This document shows positions 54,617-64,000 of a stretch of 64,000 nucleotides of DNA, piece by piece. A program made the position numbers and the translations under genes. This DNA comes from Cryptomeria japonica (Eukaryota > Streptophyta > Pinopsida > Cupressales > Cupressaceae). Location of the stretch: assembly GCF_030272615.1 (NCBI RefSeq), contig NC_081413.1:717547867-717611866 (forward strand). The letters are read 5' to 3'. A model generated the notes under the pieces. That model saw nothing but the letters and a program-made list of their open reading frames with translations, was not told where the DNA came from and ran no database searches. Within the stretch, counting starts at the first letter, position 1. Each line of letters begins with the position of its first letter.

Positions 54617-56086
54617 GAAAACCTAGGTAGAAAATGATGTTCCATGAGAGACAACTCATGAGCATCTAAAAGGATTCAAAATGAAGATCCCATGCTCATT
54701 TCTAATTCAATCATATTCTTTATCTTCCAACCTCTGCTTTAGCTCCTCTAGTGCCTCAACCGACTTGTCTAACTTTTGACTCCCTTCATTTTTCTTTCTT
54801 TTCTTTAGATCTGCACATTCTCCCTATGTACTGCCTTCATTCTTCTACAACTCAAGATTTCTTCTACCACAAGACTTCATCTAGTTTGTCACCATGAGCT
54901 CTCTGTCGATCGGTTCCATCTATCCATAAAACTCATCTGTCAGATCCTTTTTCAAACTCATGTCACCCTCTGGTATAACCTCTACAACTGGTTTTATCAG
55001 ATCTTTCTTCAAATCTTCTACTATAACTTCTGCAACCAATTCTATCAATCCTTTTGGTATAGCCCCTATCACCAGTTTCTCAGTACTCCAACTTCTCTCA
55101 GGACTCAGTCTCTTCACCTCCTTCTCTTTCTCCTTTAAATAAATCAATGTGAACTTCTTCTCATCCTTTTCAATAGTAACTGGGTTTCTTCTACATTCAT
55201 AAATAGCTCCTCTATCATACTGCCAAGGTTTTCCCAATAAGACATGACAAACACTCACTAACACAATATCACATAAAACTTCATCTTTGAAAGGCCCAAT
55301 ATTGAAACTCACCAAACACTGCTCCTTTATCTCTATCTTCTAATCATCTTGTAACCAACTCACCTCATAAGGACAAGGATGCTTAAGCCTCTTCAATCCA
55401 AGCTTTACAACCATCTCCTCAGATACTAAATTATCAGTACTTCCACTATCCACAATGACCTTGCAACACTTACCACCTAATTTGCACATAGTTCGGGAAA
55501 GACTCTTCCTCTTAGTAGATCCAGTATCCTTTCTTCTAAACATAAGGGATTCTCCTTGCCATTCCTTTCCTTGGTGTCTTTTGCTCCAGTTCTTTACTCC
55601 ACTTAGGTTTTTCCTCCTCTTCTTCAACTGGTTTCTTCATACTGCCATTCATCTTGAATTTTTCCTTTCCCTTATTCGGTTGTCTTCTTCTCACGTTCTC
55701 CTTGGCCTTCAAAGCATACTAGTAAGCTTCTTCAATTATGAAAACCTTGAACATACTCATCTCATCTTGAATGTTAAAAGCAAGTCCATTGATATACCTC
55801 ACCACATTTTCTCTGTCCATCTCTCTATGTCCAGATCTAATCACCACCTTGTAAAATTCTTCAGTATATTCCTTCACAGTCATGTTTCTCTATTTCAGGT
55901 TCTAAAACTTCTTGAACAATTCCAATTCATAATACCCCGGTATGATCTTGGCCTTCAATATTGCAACCATCTATCTCCACCAAGTGATCTTCAATTCACC
56001 ATTCTCCACTCTCTCTTTTTGCAATTCTTTCCACCATAAGGAAACATGACCTTTCAACTTGGTCTGTGCCAACCAGACTGATGATA
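54617..56086 (-). pseudogene. X2 gag-protease pseudogene
   Basis: Same order as X1. A gag piece (VKEYTEEFYKVVIRSGH) lies near 55,880 on the minus strand, with a basic KGKEKFK linker. The protease reads CKVIVDSGSTDNLVSEE near 55,470, with its D-S-G intact, and CHVLLGKPWQYDRGAIYE at 55,240. The tail is longer than in X1, with repeats of a KKDLIKPVVEVIPEG unit. The stretch between protease tail and LTR (54,617-54,920) matches X1 29,479-29,856 closely, so the lack of polymerase is an inherited family trait. It is cut at 56,086. Confidence 0.8.
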
Positions 56087-57050
56087 TGATGAAATAATAA
56101 GTATCCGGTAGAATACTGAGGAGAGGGGGGGGGGAGAATCAATATACAGAAAAATTAATACAAAGTTCCCAAACTCAAACTCAGTCAAACAAAGTAAACA
56201 TATCTCAGTCAAGATCAATATTCATAAGAATACTTGACATTAACTGGTTAAACTGTTATGACAACTTTAATAGTAAACAACTTCAATCTTGTGAATATCA
56301 ACAATGCTTAATCATAACTCAATATATTCATCTCTCAATGATTCTACTTAACAAAGATTAACTAAATCAACAAATAAGATCACAACCACAAAAGCATTCA
56401 CCACTTGACACAAATGTTTATTCATGGAAAACCCGAATAGGTTAAAACCACGGTGAGATGAGACTCATAAGGATAGTTATCTGAACTCTTTAGAAGTTCA
56501 CCATGTTAGGAGCCAAAGCCTATTAGAGCTTTACAATAAGTCCTATTAAGAACTAATTCCGGCTAGGAATCACCCGGTTAAGGGATTTACAAATATGCCT
56601 TGTTAGAAGTACAATACCCTATTAGGAGTAACCTCGCTGGAGGATTGAAGAATCCAAGCTAATGGACTACCTTGTTAGAGGATTTAATGAGTAGCCAAGA
56701 TTGTTAGAGCTTACCCAGTTAAGGGATTTAACTTCTGTTGTAATTGTTAGAAAACAACAGGTTTTCTTGATCTATCTGAGTAGCACTACATTTGCTTGAT
56801 CAGGTCCTTCTATAACCTTCAGTCTACCTTCACTCAAAGTGCAGATCCATCCACCAGTTTGGCAACAACACACTCAACAGGTTTTCTACCAACCTTTCCA
56901 ACAACCTTAACAAACAACTTCATCGACCTTAAATACAAATCAATTAGTTCAGTAACACAACAAAACCTAATTCTCATCATTGAGATTACAAATAAGTCGG
57001 TTCAATCTTGACTGCTAAAAATCATGAAAATCTCTTCACATTCTTCAAGA
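56087..57050 (-). repeat. Minus-strand copia-type LTR inside X2
   Basis: It starts tgatgatatgatgaaataat on the plus strand, so the minus strand ends in catca like Solo LTR A. It has the C-tract hairpin (56,113-56,145, one mismatch) and the R-region words (gaaaacccgaataggtt, accacggtgaga) near 56,430. A word ttaaggtcgatga at 56,925 on the minus strand matches 49,008 of Solo LTR A. The far end is not resolved; it may be truncated or interrupted near 57,050. Confidence 0.65.
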
Positions 57051-58739
57051 CAATTCCAACTGTGTGAGCTTGAATTTCATCCTCAAAATGCTACCTGTAA
57101 TAAATTATTTTCACAAAATACAAATGAAAATGCATACAGGAAATCCAAACTCCACCAATGAAACTACATGAAATACATACTAAAATAAAACATTACATTA
57201 CCTTCATGGCTTATGTCTCTTTGTGTCCTAACTCCACTATTCTTGGTTGCAGATGGTGTGCTCTCAGACAATGCACTGATGACTTCCAAGATGGCATATG
57301 AAGAATGGACTGATAACTTGTAGTTAACTGATACTATGATATGCAATACTACATGGTTATGCTAAAATGATTATGCTAAAATGCTATATGATATTTGCTA
57401 TTACTATTTGCTATTTGCTTCAAAAACTCATGGATGCATATGATCAATTTGAAGACTAACTCTCTCTCAACTGAAGCTCTTGATTTTATAGACCTTGAGA
57501 GGATTAGATGATGTGGCTCAAATCAATGGTCATGATTAGATCTGCAGATTTGGATGGCTGTGAGCAAAGGTGAAGGTTGAGAGAAAGGGGGAAGGAGAAG
57601 ACAAGTGCTACTCATCTCACCTTGACTGGGTTACTGACTGAGAGAATCTAGGGATGGTTAGAGAAGATTTAGGCATGATAGGACAAGTGGACTCAAGTCC
57701 TTCCTAAGATGTAGGGGGTGTTGGAGAGAATATAGGAAATGGTTATGAAATATGTGTACGTACACAATTTTCATTAAGTTTGGAGGTTGGAGATAAATGA
57801 TGAATTAATATTAAGAAATATTAATTTCCTTAGCCACATGTTTGATGAGTTGGCAAAGGGAAGATGAAGTGGAGATGGAGGGTGAGTTGGATAAGAAAGA
57901 TTAAATAATTTAGGAATTATTTAATATTTGAGACTATAGGATAAGAGAATAACTATTAAATATTGGATATTTAATTGTTTGGAGGAGATAACTGAATATT
58001 AGATATTTAATTAACTTGGCTAGAGGAATAATTATATATTAGATATTTAATTAATTAGAAGAATAGGATAATTGAATTAATTAATAAAATATTAATTAAA
58101 AGAAAGACATGAAAATGAATTAAATAAATTAATCTTTTCAAATTAACTATTTAATAGAAGAATAATTATTAAATAAATATTAAATATTTATTTAATTGCT
58201 CATAGCCAATTTTTATGTGTATACATTTTGCCCCTCTTTGAAATGATGTGAAGACAACATTGTTTCAAAGATTAAATCAAGTCTCGATAGTGCGCCTAAT
58301 AGAGATTGAAAATCTTGTTTGTGTGCCCCCTCAAGAGATTGATCATGAAATTATCAAAAATTCTAGTTTGAATGATTGATCTCATGATAATTGATAAAAA
58401 TTTAGTCAATTAAATTCATTTGGAAAAAATAAATTAAATTGCCCCATTGAAATTAATTACTTTTCAAATAGTAAATATAAAATTAACCAAGGCTAATTTT
58501 AATTTCATTGTTATCCTTGTCAGCTTGTGAAGAAAATATTCTTGTTGAGGTGGTAAAATGGTGATTCCAGTGGAGTGTCATCAATTTGAGCATATTCGGC
58601 TTTACCAGCGACTTGTCGAGTATGGATATCCGGTAGGTATCTTATTCCGAACGTTGTTTGCAAGTTTTCATTCAAATTTTCATGTTTTAGGTGCGTTTTT
58701 GAATTTTCCAATTTTTTTTGAATTTTTTCGATGTTAGAT
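57051..58739. other. AT-rich stretch, possibly a minus-strand gypsy LTR
   Basis: No coding region is supported. 57,750-58,200 is rich in attaatta, like the start of the window. On the minus strand tataaaa at 57,484-57,490 is a candidate TATA box. 58,216-58,330 reads gtgtatacattttgcccctc and later gtgcgcctaatagag, with no match found elsewhere in the window. Confidence 0.4.
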
Positions 58740-59036
58740 TAGCGCAAATGCAATTTGTTTTAGCACATATGCAATTAGGATTAGCGCATATGCTCTTTGT
58801 GTTAACGAATATGTTAAAAATGTTAGCGCTTATGCATAGGATAGCACAAATCATCGTTTGTTAGCACTTTTGCTAGAAAAGGTAGTGCTTTTGCATGGGT
58901 TAGCACGTATGCTTGTAGTTTTAGTGCATTTATTCAAAAAGATAGCGCATATGCACTAAGTTAGTGCAAATGCCTTTAGATTTAGCGCTTTTTTTGTAGT
59001 TTAGCACAAATGCTCAATAGGATAGCACTTTTACTC
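58740..59036 (+). repeat. Minisatellite of a tagcgcatatgc word, about 15 copies
   Basis: Copies about 20-24 bases apart, for example tagcgcaaatgca, tagcacatatgca, tagcgcatatgct, tagtgcttttgca. The core GCGC recurs as GCAC or GTGC, as expected if CpG decayed by deamination. It lies 380 bases upstream of the PMD pseudogene. Confidence 0.8.
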
Positions 59037-59144
59037 AAATTTGATGTTTTTGATAAGTGCAAAGGCTAAAAATCACTTTGATGATTAGATTTAACATGTT
59101 TAATATGCATTGATGATGAAATAGGGTCTTGATTTAGCGATTGC

Positions 59145-59345
59145 ATGATTGATAGATAACTTTGATTAGCTTGATTGATATATAGCTTTGATTAGCTTGA
59201 TTTGATAGATAGATAGATTTGATGATTCGGTTTTGATTTGATAGATAGATAGCGTAGTTTGCTTCAGTTTGATTTGATAGATAGATAGCATAGTTTGCTT
59301 CAGTTTGATTTGATAGATAGATAGATTTGATTATTCAATTTTGAT
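59145..59345 (+). repeat. gata-rich short tandem repeats
   Basis: Runs of gatagatagata alternate with a unit of about 43 bases (tagtttgcttcagtttgatt followed by tgatagatagatagc) present two to three times. Confidence 0.8.
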
Positions 59346-59413
59346 TTGATTGATTTCTCTTGACAAAATAGGAGAAACTTGATGTTCTCCAGTATCGAGA
59401 GAAATTACCCGCA

Positions 59414-61511
59414 GTGCGTCATTTAGTTCCGGAGTTGACCCAGGCTGAGATTAGACATATAGATGCCCGTGGTTTATGCCATTTATTGTATATGCCTGAG
59501 ATTATGCATAATAGAGGATTATTGATAGTGTTGGTTGAGAGATGGCACAATGAGCATAACACTTTCCACCTGCCGATGGGTGAGATTAGTGTGACTCTTG
59601 AGGATGTCTACAGGATTCTGCATATCCCAGTGACTGGCGAGCTTGTACAGTATGATTATCAGGATCGGGTTGGGACATAAGCTTGCAGAGTTGTGTTTAC
59701 TGATGATAGTATTGGTAGAGGAGATATCAAATGGGTTGATATGGTGATGTATTATGAGGCTCTTCCTGCTATTCTTGCTGGTTTGATTGGAGGATTTATA
59801 TGTCCTGATAGGAGATCATGAGGTTTTTCCGTTGGATGGGGTGAGATTCTCCTGAGTATGATGCAACACCATACTCGATATGCTTGGGGTGTTTGCATGC
59901 TAGCACATTTATATCATGATCTTCACCAGGTAGTGTATGATGAGAGTGCAAGTTTGTCTACTAGATGCACTTTATTGTAGATCTAGTGCTAGGAGCACAT
60001 TGCTGTTACCCGGCCTATCCATCACAGAGTGCATGGAGAGAGGCAGCCATATGTGTATTTTTATGCAGGTATCCTTACTCAGCATAAGCTGGGTAAGATG
60101 GAGTATTAGCGTTAGGTGCTGGATTCATTGGACAACATTACTTGGAGACCATATCTTGATTGTGAGCCATGGATGGATGATGCACAAACATTACCATTTA
60201 TCATGCAGAGTAGATATCTCATTGGTCAGACACCTTTCATTGTTGAGCGACAGTTGATTGGTCAGATTTTGAGACAGTTTGGTATCATCCAACCTATGCC
60301 TACTGGTGTGATGATATATGCTTAGTGTTACAGAGATAGATGAGATTGGGGACCTTACTTGTCATTTGAGATTTCTCGTACAGAGTTTGTTGCTACTCTG
60401 AGAGTGGCTTATGATATGAAATTACACATTTTTGATCTTGGGGTTACTGCAGATTATGCCCAGTATATATTAGCTCATCCATTTCCTTGCATTACTGATC
60501 TAGCAAATCCTCCTCCTAGTTCAAGAGATGATGAGGATGACTCAGATGATCCAATTACTAGTAGATGTAGATGGAGATGAGAGCTTAGAGCTACTCATGA
60601 GGCTAGGGGAGGTGGAGATGATGGTGGGGATGGCGATGGTGGTGGTAGGAGACTTGGACGGAGGGGAGGTCGATTGAGAGTCCGTGGAGGACAGTTTGGA
60701 CCAGCTAGTAGGATCGAGAGAGTATGTCCTATGGGTGGGAGAGATGTTGCATGGATTGGGAGAGAGCATGGCAGGATAGGCATGAGGTCACCAAGAGGGT
60801 TTCCATTGATAGGAGGTAGGGTGACTAGGCCGGATGGGGGTTGCGGGAGAGGCATTGATTTTGGATAGATTCAGTCAGATCCTAGGGTTATTGCAGTGCA
60901 TGGTGGAGATGATGAGGATCTTGAGGATCATTTTCCCCTGATTAGACAATGGGTTTAAAGAGTTACTCAGACCGAGATTCCAGCAGTTGGACAGGGTTCT
61001 GGTGAGGGGATTGGAGTTCATGCACCACAACAGGATGCACCAGAGCAGGATGCAGCAGTGCATGATATGCCAGAGTAGGATGCACCAAAGCATGATGTGT
61101 TAGGGCAGGATACTATTGACAGTTTGAGAGCACAGATTGATCAGCTTCGAGCACAGGTGTAGACTCTTATTACTGAGCAGGATAGAGCTGTTAGGAGACA
61201 ACAGGATACTTATGACCTTCTTGATCATATTCAACAAGTTGGATCAGGTACTCTCTCGGTGGATACTATTAGAGCACTAGTTCGGGCCAGGAAGCAGACT
61301 TCCGACTGGTGATGACAATATGAGGAGGTAGTTGCAGAGAGCCAGAGAGCAGGTAGTTATCATAACACCGTGCTGATGGATACTAGTAGTGGTGGGGTCA
61401 TGGGACCTCCTTAGAGGAGTGGTGAGCATGGGAGACATGAATCTAGAGGATCTTCTCCCCCATAGCCACAAAGACAGACAAAGTTAGGTGGTAGTGGTAT
61501 AGGACAGTCAT
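59414..61511 (+). pseudogene. Plant mobile domain (PMD, MAIN-like) gene, broken (copy A)
   Basis: The start MRHLVPELTQAEIRHIDARG leads into LLIVLVERWHNEHNTFHLP, GEISVTLEDVYRILHIPVTG, then WVDMVMYYEALPAILAGL, a decayed ARYAWGVCMLAHLYHDL-like part, WRPYLDCEPW and FIVERQLIGQILRQFGIIQP. These are the ordered blocks of the plant mobile domain, which occurs in MAIN/MAIL proteins and in many transposons. A Gly/Arg-rich tail (60,600-60,865), an acidic part, a coiled coil (IDSLRAQIDQLRAQV, 61,118) and a GGVMGPP tail follow. Main pieces share one frame, but at least ten stops and a compensated frameshift near 59,990 are present. Confidence 0.78.
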
Positions 61512-62280
61512 GACTTGATTTGTATTTGATGAGGCATTTGTATTGTTTATTTGATATCATTGTATACTTGGACTTTTATTGTTTTTATGATGATCTATAT
61601 GCAGACATGGATTCTATATGATGATGATCTTTATTATGCATGTTACTCTATTTGATGATGATATTTATGCTTTGATTATATGGATGCAGTGATTATATGT
61701 ATGATGTTATGTATGTTATTCTATTTGATGATGATACTTCATATGATGATGCAATGATAAATGCTTTTGTTGATTTTTGATTTTGATGAGCTTGGATGCA
61801 AATGGAAATGATTTCTAACTTAAATGATATGAATGCAATGATCTATATAGATTTGCACATGAATGATTGAGTTGCTTTTGATTTATGATGATGTAAATGT
61901 AAATGATCTATATGAAATGTTTTTGAGTTTTTATTTAATGTTTATAATGATTATGAATCTAAGTGCAAAGATGCAACTAAATGATCATTAATGGAATGAT
62001 AATGCAAATAAAAATGATGATACACTATATGATGAATGAAATGCACTTAATTGAATGCAAATTAATGCAATTTTTGAAATGCAACAATGATTTGAAATGA
62101 TTCTGAAGATGAATGCATCTAAAATGAGCAAATGCAAATTTGTTTTTGTTTGTCCAAGTATACTCAATCATGATTTGTGACCGTTGATCTGTTAATGAAA
62201 TGATATGCTTATGATGCAAGTGACAAATGAATGCTTATAATGCAGACGAATAATGAGCTAATCTAAAATGATCTAACTAA
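61512..62280. other. AT-rich 3' flank of PMD copy A
   Basis: No gene is seen. It is full of atgatgatatg, aatgcaaatg and gatctatatg words, the same style as the minus strand of 33,900-34,330 next to PMD copy B. It is probably the 3' part of the PMD-bearing element. Confidence 0.5.
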
Positions 62281-62537
62281 AAATTGTACTACCATTCTTT
62301 CACATGTGTGTCTAGGTTCATTGAATCTGGTAACATGTTTCCACTCGGTTTAGATTAACTCGGTATACCTTCTTTCCTACTCAGTAGACATATTAACTCA
62401 ATTCATAGCTCGGTGTATCTCATCTCGGTGACTAGTCTCTCTTTTGTAACCGACACCGGTAGACTTGGTATTTACCAGCTAGAGTATATAGGATGAATTT
62501 GGGCATAAAACTAATGACAACTTAGTAAATAGAAACA
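62281..62537 (-). repeat. Start of a copia-type LTR (minus strand), truncated
   Basis: On the minus strand it begins tgtttctatttactaag directly after a polypurine tract and includes several accgag/ccggtg words. No U5 hairpin or R-region box is found downstream, so it is cut short near 62,280. Confidence 0.55.
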
Positions 62538-62833
62538 ATCTCCCCTTTTGACATTAGTTTGGTATGTTTGACAAAACTCCTTTCAAAGTCATAACAAAAA
62601 ATCTATATACATGCAAAATAAACTGAAATGTCAGTATATACATTGTTCAAATACACACTCCCCTTATCAATATCCTATACATAACTTGATGTTCCATACT
62701 CTGTATTCCATGATCATGATGTTCCATGCTCCCCCTGACAATTTCAACTATACACTCGGTATATATGATAAACCCTATACACTCAGATACTTTGTATACT
62801 TGGTACACTCCCCCTTTTTGACAAACATCAAAA
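62538..62833 (-). other. Repeated polypurine tracts of minus-strand copia-like element
   Basis: Minus-strand tracts: caaaaaggggg-ag (62,808-62,822), caggggga (62,729-62,740), aaggggagtg (62,656-62,667) and caaaaggggaga (62,538-62,552). The last abuts the LTR. The arrangement is like that of Copia1. Confidence 0.65.
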
Positions 62834-64000
62834 CTAGTTACCATTTGGTGGGGGCAACTGATCAAAAATAGATTTATACATTGTACGAGCTTTTGCAAGA
62901 GTGTGGGTAAGTGCATCCTTGACACTTTCCAGTATTGTATTCTGAGCTATAATATCAGTGGACAGTGTGATCAAACCATCTAAAGTGCTTCCCTCTACTT
63001 GAGTTGACAATTGGGTAGCTCGGTTGATCTGCTCTTGAACTGATGACAAATGGGGAATAAATAATGTTTGAAGAGTCATGATATCCATCCTTATTTTATG
63101 CTCTTCATTCCAAATTTCTAACTATTGAGCCATAAGGGTTTGTAGCCTTGTATAAAAATTCTGAAGAGAATCTAGCTCGGTAGTCAATTTATTTGAGAGA
63201 TCGATAATCTCTTTTTCAATGACTTCAGTCTTATTCTTGATGTATTTGATAAAGAATGAGAATGTGCATAACTTTTGGAATAAAGAAATAATATGCTTGA
63301 GTTGAGGGGACAACTCACCAATGAATTCAATAAGATTTATTTTACCTATAGCAATTTCTTTCTGCACTTCTTCAATCATTTTGGCAGTTAGCTCTTTATC
63401 TTTTAATTTGCTAAGGTATGCTGATGCTTCTACTCCTGGTTCCTCCAATTGAGTGAGGAGTTCATCCAGTTGCACATGGATGGCAGCATCTTTATTGATG
63501 GTAGCTTCAAGTATCATGTCTGTCAATAATGTTTTGACCTTCTGAAGTACTCAATTCTTTTGCTGAATAGCTATCTATCTTTCCTTCTCTGCTTTGGCTT
63601 TACAAAGCTCACCGAATTCTATCAGTGCTTGCCCTTTTAATTTTGTAATGTCAACATTCAACAACACAATAGGCTTTGACAGATCTATCTTAAGACCGTG
63701 TCTCTTTGCTTTCTTCACCTTTGATGATGATGCCTTCATCGGTTGAATGGGTACAATGGCTTTTGAGGCTTGTCCTTCCTCGGTATGTTGCTCGATAGAG
63801 GCAACATTTTTGTTGGTTCCTGTAGCCTCTGTTGTATCCTTTGGTGTTTCCTTGCTCGAAGTTTCAGTGGCAACTCTCTCGGTGCTTGATGGCACTTGGG
63901 AAGTTTGCTTAATGATGGCCTGAGAGGTAGATTCATCTTGTTTAGCCTTTTGACCCCCTATACCTTGATCTGTGTCCTGAAGTTTCTTGGCTGAAACTTG
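62834..64000 (-). pseudogene. Coiled-coil reading frame before copia-like 3' LTR
   Basis: One minus-strand frame holds from the window edge to 62,834, at least 389 codons, broken only by stops at 63,575, 63,554 and 63,122. The upstream part is Ser/Thr/Lys/Gln-rich (ATETSSKETPKDTTEATGTN). Then comes KAKRHGLKIDLSKPIVLLN, followed by long amphipathic helices (LDELLTQLEEPGVEASAYL, VIEKEIIDLSNKLTTELDSL). It ends KSIFDQLPPPNGN just before the first polypurine tract. No polymerase or gag motif is seen. Its place between pol and 3' LTR would suit the envelope-like frame of some Sireviruses, but I see no signal peptide or membrane segment, so this is only a possibility. The start lies outside the window. 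Confidence 0.5.

Larger units (their letters stand above)
43592..56086 (-). mobile_element. X2: second gag-protease-only gypsy copy, interrupted
   Basis: The LTR starts at 43,592 (tgatgcaaccataac), is cut at 43,757 by Gypsy2, resumes at 53,959 and ends at 54,616, totalling 824 bases against 823 in X1. The internal gag-protease part runs to 56,086, where another LTR cuts it. The left target duplication would be gctgt (43,587-43,591); the right end is not found. Confidence 0.83.

Noticed and set aside
55455-56039. Plus-strand frame of 194 codons
   Set aside because: It is the antisense of X2 gag-protease; the Leu/Phe/Ser bias comes from the reverse of Lys/Glu-rich coding sequence.
57213-57240. 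Right junction of X2 after the LTR at 56,087 (ctctttgtgtcct resembles the X1 word ctctttgtgggtcct)
   Set aside because: Similarity stops after about a dozen bases, so it is probably chance; the junction stays unresolved.
58740-59036. Telomere- or centromere-type satellite
   Set aside because: The array is short, irregular in spacing and too diverged, and the unit does not match plant telomere repeats.
61277-61471. Minus-strand frame
   Set aside because: It is antisense to the PMD tail, with no domain.

Overview
This 64 kb window is plant nuclear DNA made almost wholly of nested, decayed LTR retrotransposons. I see no intact host gene, no rRNA or tRNA gene and no CRISPR array. The very high transposon load, the mixture of Tat-type and chromovirus-type Ty3/gypsy with several Ty1/copia families, and captured pieces of PLS-class PPR and TIR-type NLR genes suggest a large-genome land plant. 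A gymnosperm (conifer) is my best guess, at low confidence.

Layout. 1 to about 28,450: an old Tat-type gypsy element (Gypsy1, +) whose 5' LTR is cut by the window start. Its integrase is split by Copia1 (10,997-26,783, target duplication aggaa). The 3' LTR of Copia1 is in turn split by a non-autonomous long-LTR element, called LARD1 here (16,871-26,007, LTRs about 3.3 kb each). 28,656-31,747: X1, a minus-strand gag-protease-only gypsy element (duplication ccaag). 31,753-34,335: AT-rich DNA. 34,336-34,530: the tail of a plant-mobile-domain (PMD) protein on the minus strand. 34,900-36,120: a degenerate array of hairpin repeats. 37,368-43,591: a minus-strand acidic/coiled-coil pseudogene split by Copia2 (37,801-43,364), a copia element that has lost its integrase in frame. 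From 43,592: X2, a second copy of family X, whose LTR is split by Gypsy2 (43,758-53,953, chromovirus, duplication tcaaa). Gypsy2 is itself split by one solo LTR (48,443-50,728) that carries another (49,361-50,222, duplication atctc). 56,087 to about 57,050: a further minus-strand LTR that cuts X2. 58,740-61,511: a minisatellite followed by a PMD pseudogene (+). 62,280-64,000: the 3' end of a minus-strand copia-like element with several polypurine tracts and a long coiled-coil reading frame.

How the parts relate. The order of insertion can be read from the nesting and agrees with LTR divergence judged by eye: about 7% for Copia1 and about 2% for LARD1, which sits inside it. Three elements look built to depend on proteins made elsewhere: LARD1 (no gag or pol), X (gag-protease only, in two copies) and Copia2 (no integrase). 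The observations most worth following are the gene fragments fixed inside the LARD1 LTRs, the repeat-built LARD1 protein, the compensatory hairpin next to the 3' end of several copia LTRs, and the integrase-deleted but frame-preserved Copia2.
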